Shown here piece by piece: positions 8,766 through 17,938 of a stretch of 64,000 nt of DNA; position 1 is the first letter of the stretch, and each line of letters opens with the position of its first letter. The DNA lies in NCBI RefSeq assembly GCF_016653615.1, contig NZ_CP067393.1, forward strand, positions 945,673 through 1,009,672, written 5' to 3'. The notes beneath the pieces are model-generated. The model was not told the DNA's origin. It made no database searches and was given only the letters and a program-made list of their open reading frames with translations. Position numbers and translations under genes: made by a program. The DNA is from Entomomonas asaccharolytica. GTDB taxonomy: Bacteria; Pseudomonadota; Gammaproteobacteria; Pseudomonadales; Pseudomonadaceae.

Positions 8766-10244
8766 ATGCAAAAGCTTGCACCTCTTATGTTTGTTGGCAC
8801 AGGTAGTGATGTTGGGAAAAGTATTATTACTGCTGGATTCTGTCGTATTTTTAAACAGGATGGTTATACCCCAGCGCCTTTCAAAGCACAGAATATGGCG
8901 AACAATTCCTATGCTACGGAAGAGGGTTTAGAAATAGGCAGGGCGCAAGCAGTGCAAGCAGAGGCGGCTGGGGTGGCTTGCCATACCGATATGAACCCAT
9001 TACTGCTAAAACCTTCATCAGACCATACTTGCCAAGTGGTATTAAATGGTAAGCCAATAGGCAACCAAAATGCTTATCAGTATTTTCGAACAGAAGGTAG
9101 AGAAGAGTTAAGAGCAGAAGTAAATGCCGCCTTTGATCGTTTAGCAAGCCGTTATAACCCTGTAGTAATGGAAGGGGCTGGTAGTATTTCGGAGATCAAT
9201 TTAAGGGAAGTTGACCTAGTCAATATGCCAATGGCTATTTACGCTAAAGCCAATGTTATTTTAGTGGCTGATATTGATCGTGGTGGTGTCTTTGCTAGTG
9301 TTTATGGCTCCATTATGCTACTTACCGAAGAAGAACGAAAATACGTAAAAGGGATTTTAATTAATAAGTTTCGGGGTGATATTCGCTTGTTTGAATCAGG
9401 TATTAAAATCCTCGAAGATTTATGCGGTATTCCTGTGCTTGGTGTGGTGCCTTACTATAAAGATATTCATATTGAAGAAGAAGATTCAGTAGCCCTACAC
9501 ACTAAGCAAATCCAAGCATCACATGGTAAGGTTAATGTGGTAGTAGTGCTATTAAGGCATATGTCTAACTTTACTGATTTTAATCGGTTAGAACGAGACC
9601 CTAGAGTTCACTTATATTACAGCAGTAATGTGGATGAAATCGCCAAAGCAGATATTATTTTATTACCGGGTAGTAAAAGTACTTTAGATGATTTATATGA
9701 ATTACGTCGTAATGGTGTTGCACAAAGCATTCTTAAAGCTCATCGTAGCGGTGCTACGGTAGTAGGTATTTGTGGTGGCTTCCAAATGATGGGACAAGAG
9801 ATTTGTGACCCTGATCATGTGGAAGGTTCTATCGAACGATTACCAGGGCTTGGGCTATTACCAGTAACCACTAAAATGCTAGGTGAAAAAGTCACACGCC
9901 AAGTTAAATTTAACTTTCAACAATCCGTAAGCCTTTGTGAAGGTTATGAAATCCATATGGGTATTACTACACCAGTGGATGATAACCCCGTATCACCCTT
10001 AAATCAGCTAACAGATAATACAACCGATGGTTATCTATTAAATAATAAATGTTTTGGTACTTATATCCACGGTATTTTAGATAATGCAGAGGTTATTGAT
10101 TATCTACTCCAACCCTATGCCGATAAACTAAAAGAACAACCTTTTGACTATACCGCCTTTAAAGAACAACAATACGACAAACTAGCCGAACACATTCGCC
10201 AACATGTAAATGTTGAGTTGGTTTATCAACTAATGCAGAAATAA
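8766..10244 (+). CDS. cobQ: Cobyric acid synthase CobQ/CbiP
   Basis: 492 residues in two domains. The N-terminal dethiobiotin-synthetase-like ATPase starts LMFVGTGSDVGKS and contains FKAQNMANNSY; the C-terminal glutamine amidotransferase part has LPGSKSTLDDL, the nucleophile cysteine in GICGGFQMMG (about residue 335) and a late histidine in TYIHGILDN. It amidates four carboxylates of adenosylcobyrinate diamide. It is the last recognisable gene of the cobalamin block, starting 3 bases after the phosphatase gene. Confidence 0.95.
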   Translation: MQKLAPLMFVGTGSDVGKSIITAGFCRIFKQDGYTPAPFKAQNMANNSYATEEGLEIGRAQAVQAEAAGVACHTDMNPLLLKPSSDHTCQVVLNGKPIGNQNAYQYFRTEGREELRAEVNAAFDRLASRYNPVVMEGAGSISEINLREVDLVNMPMAIYAKANVILVADIDRGGVFASVYGSIMLLTEEERKYVKGILINKFRGDIRLFESGIKILEDLCGIPVLGVVPYYKDIHIEEEDSVALHTKQIQASHGKVNVVVVLLRHMSNFTDFNRLERDPRVHLYYSSNVDEIAKADIILLPGSKSTLDDLYELRRNGVAQSILKAHRSGATVVGICGGFQMMGQEICDPDHVEGSIERLPGLGLLPVTTKMLGEKVTRQVKFNFQQSVSLCEGYEIHMGITTPVDDNPVSPLNQLTDNTTDGYLLNNKCFGTYIHGILDNAEVIDYLLQPYADKLKEQPFDYTAFKEQQYDKLAEHIRQHVNVELVYQLMQK

Positions 10245-10296
10245 TTTTTATGTTTTTTAAAATCGGTTTTGGATACTGTTAAAAAATATGAAAGAA

Positions 10297-11664
10297 TTAT
10301 TCTATATACCTTCCAGCTATTGCCTTATAAATCTGGTTTTCATATTGAATAAGCTGGTAACGATTAGCGAGTAAAGATATTTTGGTATTGGTTTCTGTAT
10401 TTAATGCATCTAACCAATCTTTAAGTTCACCAGCACCTTGTTGATATCGAATATCATAGTATTGTGTTATTTCTACATCATAATTATATTTATCTTGTAA
10501 ATTAGCAAGTGATGCCTGTGCATTTGTGTAGTTGTAATAATAGGTACTGATTTCATTTAAGGCTGTGGTAATCGCTTTTTCTAGGTCGAGCCTTATACTT
10601 TCATAATCCTCTTTAGAAATTTTTACACGCCAACGTATTCTATTCCATTCTAAGAAAGGCAGATTAATGGCAATATTGCCAGAAGCAAAAGGTAAATCAA
10701 AAGTAGTACGAGCTTTATCTGATGAGCTACTAACCGCAGCACCTAATGTAATCGTTGGATACCAACTTTTTTCAGTGGCTTTTAAATCGAGTGAAGCCTT
10801 TTGTAAACGGTATTCAGCAGCACGTAAGTCTGGCCTGTTTGCTATTACCGACAATGGAACATTTAAATCTACTTTAGGTAGTTGTAATGTTAATAAATCT
10901 GGATAATTAATTAATAATGGATCTGTTGGTTTTAAATTCAGTAAATCACGTAGTGTTTGTTCGGTGTTCTTTAATTGGTTTTGTAAATCAATAAGGTTAT
11001 TTCTAGCATTCAAAATAGCTTGTTTAGCCTGTGCAGGATCTAATGATGACACTCTACCATATTGGTATTTATAGGAAACCAGTTGGCTAATTTGCTGATA
11101 GTTTTCTATATTTTGCTCAGTGATAGTGATTGCTTGTTGTAAATACATAAGGTGGTAATAAGCGTCTACTACATTATTAATTAAAGCTAAACGAGTAGTT
11201 TCTCGATCTTGAATAGTAGCGGCATATTCCCATTGTTGAGCAGAAACGGTATTAGCAATTCTTTGCCATAGATCTACTTCATAGCTAATATTAATGTTTC
11301 CAGAGAAAAGGCGTGTTGATGCATCACCTGTTTTAATATTTTTTTGGATAGAGCCATCCGTTCCTGCGGAAAACGTAGGAACTAAATCTTCTCCAATTAG
11401 ATTTGCTTGATACAAGGCTCTATTAATATCAACAGCTCGCTTTGCTAAATCAATATTGTTTTTCATGGCTAATTCAATAATCTGATTAAGCTGCTGATCA
11501 TTATAAACTTGCCACCAATGTTCATCGATTTTATAGCGTTTAAGAATATCTTCTGTTAACTGCACACGCTCTTTTAATTGCTCATCAGGATTTTTGGTTG
11601 ATGTGCAACCTGTAATGAATAATATAAAGGTTAATGTAAACAGCGTAACGGAGTATTTATTCAT
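10297..11664 (-). CDS. TolC/NodT-type outer-membrane efflux lipoprotein
   Basis: 455 residues. A lipoprotein signal ends at FITGC with the lipidated cysteine at position 20. The remainder has the duplicated outer-membrane efflux pattern of long heptad-rich helices, e.g. around ALYQANLIGEDL and RPDLRAAEYRLQKA. It is the third gene of an operon with macA and macB and lies 11 bases behind macB, so it should form the outer-membrane duct of that pump. Comparable sets in pseudomonads (PvdRT-OpmQ) export siderophores. Confidence 0.9.
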   Translation of the reverse strand: MNKYSVTLFTLTFILFITGCTSTKNPDEQLKERVQLTEDILKRYKIDEHWWQVYNDQQLNQIIELAMKNNIDLAKRAVDINRALYQANLIGEDLVPTFSAGTDGSIQKNIKTGDASTRLFSGNINISYEVDLWQRIANTVSAQQWEYAATIQDRETTRLALINNVVDAYYHLMYLQQAITITEQNIENYQQISQLVSYKYQYGRVSSLDPAQAKQAILNARNNLIDLQNQLKNTEQTLRDLLNLKPTDPLLINYPDLLTLQLPKVDLNVPLSVIANRPDLRAAEYRLQKASLDLKATEKSWYPTITLGAAVSSSSDKARTTFDLPFASGNIAINLPFLEWNRIRWRVKISKEDYESIRLDLEKAITTALNEISTYYYNYTNAQASLANLQDKYNYDVEITQYYDIRYQQGAGELKDWLDALNTETNTKISLLANRYQLIQYENQIYKAIAGRYIE

Positions 11665-11675
11665 TGTCGTTTTCT

Positions 11676-13616
11676 TTATTCCCTTGAAAGAGCAACAATC
11701 GGATTAAGTTTGGAAGCATTACGAGCAGGCATAAATCCAAAAATAATGCCAATAGCTGTTGAGCAACATAATGCTAATACAATAGACTCAACTGAAAAAA
11801 CGAGTGGAAAATCACTAAATAATAGACTAAAAATAACAGCTATTAAATAAGAAAGTCCAATACCTAGCATTCCTCCAATTAGACAAATTAATACCGCTTC
11901 AATTAAAAACTGTTCTAAAATACTATGTTCTCTTGCACCAATTGCCATGCGTATACCAATCTCTTTAGTTCTTTCAGTGACTGACACTAACATAATATTC
12001 ATTACGCCTATACCTCCTACAATCAAAGAAATTAAAGCGATACACGATATTAATAGGGTCATGGTATTAGTGGTACTTTCTATGGTTTGCTTAATCGCAT
12101 CCATATTAGCAGTGTAAAAATCTGTTTTCTCATGTTTGATGGTTAGAAATTTAGTAATACCACTATCAGCAATTTGGGTATTTATATTCTCTTTAACCTT
12201 AACAATAATAGAAGAAATATTACTGCTGCCAGCTATTTTAGTCATGGTAGTTGTGTAAGGAAGCCATAGTTCTAAATTATTATTGCCACCCATAAAGCCA
12301 CTGCTGGGCACAGTAACACCTATTACTTCAAAAGGTTGTTTATTAAATAAGATAACTTGCCCTAGGGCAGATGATGAAGGAAATAGTCTTTGTTGGGTAT
12401 TATGATCAATAACAATAACTGAATTATTATTAACCACATCTTCTAAACTAAAAAATCTACCTTCAGCAATTTGTTGGCCTTTAATATAAAAATATTGTTC
12501 ATTAACACCTGTAACCTGACTATTTACCGAAATATTGTTATAAACCAAAGTGCCTGATGAGGTAATAGTAGGACTTGCACCATCGATATAACTTAATTTT
12601 GCCAATTCTTTAGCATCATCATCGGTTAAAGTAGTCACCCTTCCTGAATACATATCACCTGCACCCCTACCCGCATAAATAGTGATGGTATCTGTACCAA
12701 GTGAATTAATATCAGATAGAATTTTTTGTTGTGAACCTCTACCTAAGGCAACAACAGTAACTACTGAAGCTATACCAATAATAATACCTAGCATCGTTAG
12801 TATAGAGCGAAGTTTATGTGCCACAATTGCTTGAATAGACATTTTAAAAGACTCAAGTAACTGGTCTTTATAAAAAACAAAAGGGTTGTATTTTAGAGGT
12901 TTCTTTTTTTCTTCAATGGCAGTGTTAGGCTGATTTTGCTTGCGCGTATCTGCAATAATCTCACCATCTTTTATTTCAATTATACGATGAGCATAACTTG
13001 CAATCTGTTGGTCATGGGTAACTAATATAATGGTATGTTTTTGCTGGTGCAGTTCTTTTAAAATATCCATAACCATTTCACCACTGTGTGAGTCTAAAGC
13101 TCCAGTAGGTTCATCGGCTAAGATGATTTCACCACCATTCATTAATGCGCGCGCAATACTTACCCTTTGTTGTTGCCCACCTGATAATTCATTCGGTTTA
13201 TTTTTTAGTTTATCAGGTAAATTTAAATCATTTAATAATTTTGTTGCTTTATTAGTGCGCGCTGTATGATCTACACCTAAATAAATAGCAGGTAATGCAA
13301 CATTATCTAATGCAGTTAAGTTAGCTAATAGGTTATAACGTTGAAAGATAAAACCAAACTTTTCTCCACGAACCTTAGCTAACTCATTGGAGGACATACT
13401 ACTTGTTTCAATATTATCTATTTTGTAGGAGCCAGAGGAGGGCGTATCTAGACAACCTAATGTATTCATCAAGGTTGTTTTGCCTGAGCCTGATTGCCCA
13501 ACAATAGCTATAAACTCTCCAGCCTCAATAGAAAGATTGATATCTTTCAGAACGTGAGTTCTATTATTACCCTCACCAAAGTATTTATTGAGATTAGTAA
13601 CTTCAATCATAGCCAT
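11676..13616 (-). CDS. macB: MacB-type ABC exporter (ATPase fused to membrane domain)
   Basis: 646 residues. The N-terminal ATPase has Walker A GQSGSGKTT, signature LSGGQQQR, Walker B IILADEPTGALDS and an HDQ switch. A linker then leads to one membrane helix (RSILTMLGIIIGIASVVTVVALG), a large periplasmic domain and three C-terminal helices including GGIGVMNIMLVSVTERTKEIGIR, the MacB/FtsX core. The plan fits mechanotransmission exporters for macrolides, toxins, lipopeptides or siderophores. Substrate is not evident; a type II thioesterase gene lies 3.5 kb upstream. Confidence 0.93.
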   Translation of the reverse strand: MAMIEVTNLNKYFGEGNNRTHVLKDINLSIEAGEFIAIVGQSGSGKTTLMNTLGCLDTPSSGSYKIDNIETSSMSSNELAKVRGEKFGFIFQRYNLLANLTALDNVALPAIYLGVDHTARTNKATKLLNDLNLPDKLKNKPNELSGGQQQRVSIARALMNGGEIILADEPTGALDSHSGEMVMDILKELHQQKHTIILVTHDQQIASYAHRIIEIKDGEIIADTRKQNQPNTAIEEKKKPLKYNPFVFYKDQLLESFKMSIQAIVAHKLRSILTMLGIIIGIASVVTVVALGRGSQQKILSDINSLGTDTITIYAGRGAGDMYSGRVTTLTDDDAKELAKLSYIDGASPTITSSGTLVYNNISVNSQVTGVNEQYFYIKGQQIAEGRFFSLEDVVNNNSVIVIDHNTQQRLFPSSSALGQVILFNKQPFEVIGVTVPSSGFMGGNNNLELWLPYTTTMTKIAGSSNISSIIVKVKENINTQIADSGITKFLTIKHEKTDFYTANMDAIKQTIESTTNTMTLLISCIALISLIVGGIGVMNIMLVSVTERTKEIGIRMAIGAREHSILEQFLIEAVLICLIGGMLGIGLSYLIAVIFSLLFSDFPLVFSVESIVLALCCSTAIGIIFGFMPARNASKLNPIVALSRE

Positions 13617-13630
13617 TTATATAATCTCAA

Positions 13631-14803
13631 TTACATGTGTTGCATACTAGACATGGCTTTGTTATACATCTCTGATGAAGTCATTTGCATGGTAATGACT
13701 TGTTCACCTTCCTGTAAGCCTGCTATTACTTGTGCATTTATATTATCAGTTAGCCCTATCTTTACTTTTTTAGTATTTACTGTGATCCCATCAGCTTCTA
13801 GTACATCAACATAAGTGTTATCACCTTGTCCTTTTAACGCTACTTTGGGTACTAGTAAAACATTTTCTGCACTTGCAATGGTAATCGTATTTTGTGTTGT
13901 CATGCCTATGCGTAATTTATTTTCTTCGTTAGGTACAATTACATTTGCGTAGTAATAAACAGCTGTATTTGCTTCTGTTGAACCATTATAGTCACCTTTG
14001 GTAAGGGATATTAACCCAGGATCTATACGATCTAATTTGCCTCGATAAACATTATTAGGTTCTGAAAGAATAGTGTAACTAACCTCCATATTAGGTTGTA
14101 TTTTTGTTATATCTCCTTCAGAGATTTGCATTTTTATTTCCATTTTGGATAAATCAGCAATTTTTACAATAGTAGGAGTTGTTTGGTTGGAGTTAACTGT
14201 TTGGCCTTCCTCTATAGGGGTTGAAACAATAGTTCCATCTAACGGTGCTGTAATTTTTGTATAGCCTAAGTTTGTTTCCGCATTATTAACTTCTATTTGC
14301 GCTTGTACAACTTGCGATTTCATATCCGCTACACTTGCTCTTGCTGCTGCTAAAGCATCTTCTGCTGCTTCTAAATTTTCATCAGAGGTAGCATTATGTT
14401 TTTTTAAATTCTTTTCTCGATTATATTTTTTTTGAGCAACTCTTAACGCTATTTCCTTGGATACTAGCTGTGCTTTATAGGTTTCTAGTCTAGCTTTGTT
14501 AATATTTAATTCATTAAGTTGAGGAATGGAATCAATATCTGCAATTTTATCGCCTTTTTTTATTTTTTGCCCTAACTTGACATATAGCTTAGTGATTTGT
14601 CCTGATACCTGTGCACCCACTGTTACCAATTGAACTGGACCAACTTCACCAGAGGTATTAACTGTTCTTTTAATAGTACCTATACGAACACGTTCTGTAA
14701 TGTAACTAACTTCATCAGCAGTTGAAAAAAAAGTGGTGTAACACCAATAGATTAAGCCCAACAGAATTAGGAGAGAAACAACTATTTTTATTCCCTTCTT
14801 CAT
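13631..14803 (-). CDS. macA: MacA-type periplasmic adaptor protein
   Basis: 390 residues. An N-terminal membrane anchor (IVVSLLILLGLIYWCYTTFF) is followed by the biotinyl-lipoyl half-motif (VSGQITKLYVKLGQKIKKGD), a helical hairpin rich in A/E/K heptads (about 95-180), the second lipoyl half (LGYTKITAPLDGTIV) and beta-barrel and membrane-proximal domains. It bridges MacB and the TolC-like duct. It is the first gene of the operon and starts 14 bases ahead of macB. Confidence 0.93.
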   Translation of the reverse strand: MKKGIKIVVSLLILLGLIYWCYTTFFSTADEVSYITERVRIGTIKRTVNTSGEVGPVQLVTVGAQVSGQITKLYVKLGQKIKKGDKIADIDSIPQLNELNINKARLETYKAQLVSKEIALRVAQKKYNREKNLKKHNATSDENLEAAEDALAAARASVADMKSQVVQAQIEVNNAETNLGYTKITAPLDGTIVSTPIEEGQTVNSNQTTPTIVKIADLSKMEIKMQISEGDITKIQPNMEVSYTILSEPNNVYRGKLDRIDPGLISLTKGDYNGSTEANTAVYYYANVIVPNEENKLRIGMTTQNTITIASAENVLLVPKVALKGQGDNTYVDVLEADGITVNTKKVKIGLTDNINAQVIAGLQEGEQVITMQMTSSEMYNKAMSSMQHM

Positions 14804-15079
14804 TTCAGTTCCTTCTAAATTGTTACATTGAGTTATATCTTGGCATTGTTACATCAATTATAATCCAATAATTATGCCACTCTATCTACTAAAGATAAAG
14901 ATATGGACTCACTAGTTACAGCCATGTTATTAAATAAAGATTAAATTCGTTTGTGAATTAATTAATAATAGGTATTTTGATTAATATCGTAGAGCTATCC
15001 TTAATTGCTAATACTTCTAATCCTTAAACAATACAGCAAAGATAGCTCTCACCAATGGTTTTTTGATACTACTTAATTA
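14804..15079. promoter_or_regulatory. macA upstream region with TATAAT box and a duplicated ATTGTTACAT
   Basis: For the minus-strand macA operon, a consensus -10 TATAAT is at 14862-14857. Just downstream of it are two identical 10-mers, ATTGTTACAT (plus-strand reading) at 14819-14828 and 14845-14854, spaced 26 bp. They lie where a repressor could block initiation or where the 5' leader would be bound. No clear -35 was found and no regulator gene is adjacent, so the operator role is inferred. Confidence 0.35.
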
Positions 15080-15322
15080 TCAATTCATTGGAGCTGGGCA
15101 ACCGCCAAACTTAGAAGTATATGTAGTAGTCATTTGAGCTTGATAAATGCCATTTACATATTCACTTCTTTTCCAGTGGCAAGCTTTTATGTATTGTAAA
15201 AAACCTGTTTTAACAAGTGAAGTGCTTGTTAAAATCCAAGGTTGATCTGCTAGTTCTGCTTGAGCTGGAACTGCCATAATAGCAAATAAAGCTACTGTGC
15301 CTGCCATGATAATTTTTTTCAT
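15080..15322 (-). CDS. Small secreted protein of unknown function, paralogue of the next gene
   Basis: 80 residues from the ATG at 15322, chosen because GGAG then sits 8 bases upstream. A signal peptide (MKKIIMAGTVALFAIMAVPAQA) precedes a 58-residue mature protein with two cysteines (YIKACHWKR and KFGGCPAPMN). The mature part aligns loosely with the protein at 15748-15987: both have W-x-(L/M)-near the start, a cysteine, a Y-V-x-G/Y segment, a T-rich strand and a final F-G-G-(x)-C. The cysteines probably form one disulfide. Family and role not recognised. Confidence 0.65.
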   Translation of the reverse strand: MKKIIMAGTVALFAIMAVPAQAELADQPWILTSTSLVKTGFLQYIKACHWKRSEYVNGIYQAQMTTTYTSKFGGCPAPMN

Positions 15323-15361
15323 CTTCATTTCTCCATAATTTCGATGATTGAAAGAACACAT

Positions 15362-15747
15362 TTTTGTAAAAGAAAAGTTACAAAAATGTGACTAACAGAG
15401 TAACCTAGTAAGGTTTTAATGATAACTAGACTAATGTCTTATACTATATCTTGTTTTAATAATATATAAACGAGATTCTATTAGTAAGCAGAGATATGCT
15501 AGTCTTTAGATCAAAAACAAGTAGTACCAGTACTTTTGCAAGAAAGAAATAAACTTTAAAAATAAAAATTTTTTGGTTTTGTAAGCAAATTTACACTATT
15601 GTTTAGGTCAAAAAATGTGGAAAAATTCTTTGTTAATTTAGATAATTTTGAACATTATTTAACCAAAATAAATTTTTTGTAGTACTAAAAATGATCAATT
15701 AGAGCCAAGTATGGATACAAAAAATGTACCCAATACTTATAGTTTAA
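15362..15747. other. AT-rich intergenic region between the two small secreted-protein genes
   Basis: Nearly 400 bases of very AT-rich sequence without a convincing reading frame. It must contain the promoter of the minus-strand gene at 15080-15322; nothing more specific can be supported. Confidence 0.4.
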
Positions 15748-15987
15748 TTAAGGAGCTACACAAAAATTGCCTCCAAATCCTTTATGTGTGTTTTTATATT
15801 GAGTATCAACTAGCGTTCTAATTCCATTATCATCAATATAATACACATACCTTACAAATAGGCATGTTTGAAAATCTATCATAGTCCAATTAGATGTATA
15901 ATAACTTCCTGCATTAACTGTTGTAGAAGTTAACAAAGCAAGGCTTGTGGTGAGCGCAAAAAATATTGAAAAAATTATTTTTTTCAT
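15748..15987 (-). CDS. Small secreted protein of unknown function
   Basis: 79 residues with a clear signal peptide (MKKIIFSIFFALTTSLALL then TVNA) and a short mature domain rich in Tyr. Two cysteines are placed as in the neighbouring 80-residue protein, the second in GFGGNFCVAP. A good purine-rich RBS (GGAAAA) precedes the ATG. The pair seems to be a tandem duplication of a secreted disulfide-bonded peptide. No domain is recognised; antimicrobial, inhibitor or adhesion roles are all possible and none is supported directly. Confidence 0.65.
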   Translation of the reverse strand: MKKIIFSIFFALTTSLALLTSTTVNAGSYYTSNWTMIDFQTCLFVRYVYYIDDNGIRTLVDTQYKNTHKGFGGNFCVAP

Positions 15988-16694
15988 ATTAATTTTCCTT
16001 TTTATAATACTGCGAATTATTTTTGTACTTTTGCAATATTGCTTTTCGAGAGTAATAAGAATATTTTTCTAAGAATATAAGACTTTAGTCTTATTCCTTG
16101 ATTAGAAAATTTTAATAGTTTGATTTATAAATTATTTGTGTTTGGATATGATTCTAAATAAAACCAATCCGAATCTCTAATAATACGGTTTTATTGAGGA
16201 AATGATAGTTATTAAGTCAAAAGTATTATTGATATATTTAATAACATTTAAAGTCTATTCTGTAAAAGAAGATATTACTTTATTTCTTAGTTATTAATGA
16301 TTCCTACTTCAGTAAATTATTATTTTTACATTTAAAATAAGAAATTTATATTTTTATATATGAAATCTAAGTATTTTAAGTTAAAAATAAAATAATTAAA
16401 TACAATACTAATGAATTAATGGGTTTGTCTTAATACTAATATTAATAAAATTAATATATTAGACTTTGGTAGGTGTTGTCTAATTAATAGTTATTAGATT
16501 AGATTAACCATTTAAACACCATAAATTTCGTTTTAAATCATACCGATTTCTGACTTTGTTTTAATGTAATAGCATTTTTTACTTATATTTAGTCAGAATT
16601 ATATAAATATTATTACGGCTTACAGTAATTGTTAGTTAGTTTGAAGTTGATATTTATTTGACAGGGAATTAGCTTAATAAGAGATTACTGAGTT
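15988..16694. other. 700-bp AT-rich intergenic region
   Basis: No reading frame of note on either strand and no RNA or repeat recognised. It separates the minus-strand secreted-protein genes from the plus-strand thioesterase locus and should hold both divergent promoters. Confidence 0.4.
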
Positions 16695-17054
16695 ATGTTA
16701 GAAATATCAGTTGTATTTGTTTTAGATAGTGTAAAAATAAAATTAACACCTTACCAATTATTTTTTTATTATCAGTGGTTACTGAATGTTTTATACAATA
16801 ATTACTATCAAACGAGCAGTGAAAGTAGTTTTTATAATCAGCTAACTATCGATAAAGCCCATTGTTCTACTAGCGTATTATCTACAGATCAGTATAAGTA
16901 TTTAGTTCTAATAGTTGTGTTATTAGAAACACATCCTATTGTCATATTAGTTGAATGGACTGCTAATAGATATCCAACTGATTATGATAAGTCTTATATG
17001 GAAACTCTATCATTATTAAAAAAAGAAGGGTTTACAGTTCACTATTACCAATAA
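16695..17054 (+). CDS. Hypothetical protein, possibly a remnant of an NRPS condensation domain
   Basis: 119 residues, not recognised as a whole. Residues 16-30 (KLTPYQLFFYYQWLLN) recall the opening of NRPS condensation domains (L-T/S-P-x-Q-x-x-F-Y-x-W), and SSFYNQ could match their following S-x-Y-N. The rest does not continue as a condensation domain and no catalytic HHxxxDG is present. It is followed 93 bases later by a type II thioesterase, the usual helper of NRPS lines. It may be a decayed fragment or an unrelated small protein. Confidence 0.4.
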   Translation: MLEISVVFVLDSVKIKLTPYQLFFYYQWLLNVLYNNYYQTSSESSFYNQLTIDKAHCSTSVLSTDQYKYLVLIVVLLETHPIVILVEWTANRYPTDYDKSYMETLSLLKKEGFTVHYYQ

Positions 17055-17147
17055 TTACAAATATTACAACGATCCAGATTATTTATATCCTATGGAAAAA
17101 AGATAGCTACTTACATTAATTGTTGAGTAGTAAATGAGGAAAATATC

Positions 17148-17852
17148 ATGAATAGCAAGAAGCCATTACTTTTTTTATTTCCTTTTGCAGGCGGTAATGC
17201 ATTTTCTTATCGAAAAATGTTAGAACCTTTGCAAACTGTTTATGAGGTAGTAACACCTGAGTTACCAGGAAGGGAAAATCTATCAAATACACCATTTATC
17301 GATGATATAAATAAGTTAGTAGATTATCTTTTTATCAATGTGATTGAACCTATAGCATTAGATAGAGAGTATATATTTTATGGGCATAGTATGGGGGCGT
17401 TGTTAGCCTATCTGCTGGCAAATAAGATTAAACAAGCAGGTTTACCACATCCTAGCCATCTTATTATTTCAGGACGAAATGCGCCTTGTTTTAAAAGAAG
17501 TAAGTTTATTCATCATTTACCTTCTTCAGAGTTCTGGGACTCTTTAAAAACAATGGGTGGAATTCCCGAAGAATTTTTAGAGTATCAAGAGTTAAAAGAT
17601 TATTTTGAACCTATTCTTAAAAATGATTTTAAATTGGTAGAAAATTATAACTACACAATTGCACAATATAGTTTAGATATTCCTATGACTGTTATCTATG
17701 GTGATCAAGAGGATGTAAGCAAAGAATCTATTTATGCATGGCAACAAGAGAATAAACAGCCTATTAATTTTATTGAAATGGAAGGTAATCACTTTTTTAT
17801 TTTTGATAATATGCCAGTAATTACTGATTATTTAACTTCAATTGTTAAATAA
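17148..17852 (+). CDS. Type II thioesterase (GrsT/RifR family)
   Basis: 234-residue alpha/beta hydrolase. It opens LLFLFPFAGGNAFSYR, the oxyanion-hole segment of this family, and has the nucleophile elbow GHSMGALLAY (serine near residue 84), an Asp in YGDQEDV and the catalytic His in GNHFFIF. Such enzymes unload misprimed carrier proteins of NRPS or PKS lines. No synthetase is present in the window, so the gene is either an orphan of a lost cluster or acts with a synthetase elsewhere. RBS GAGGAAAA precedes ATG 17148. Confidence 0.88.
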   Translation: MNSKKPLLFLFPFAGGNAFSYRKMLEPLQTVYEVVTPELPGRENLSNTPFIDDINKLVDYLFINVIEPIALDREYIFYGHSMGALLAYLLANKIKQAGLPHPSHLIISGRNAPCFKRSKFIHHLPSSEFWDSLKTMGGIPEEFLEYQELKDYFEPILKNDFKLVENYNYTIAQYSLDIPMTVIYGDQEDVSKESIYAWQQENKQPINFIEMEGNHFFIFDNMPVITDYLTSIVK

Positions 17853-17938
17853 GGTTGAAGTGGTAAATTAAATATCTTTTATTTTATAAGTTACAATCCG
17901 TTGAATAAACGTAATTAAAGGTTTTATGTAATAGGTCG

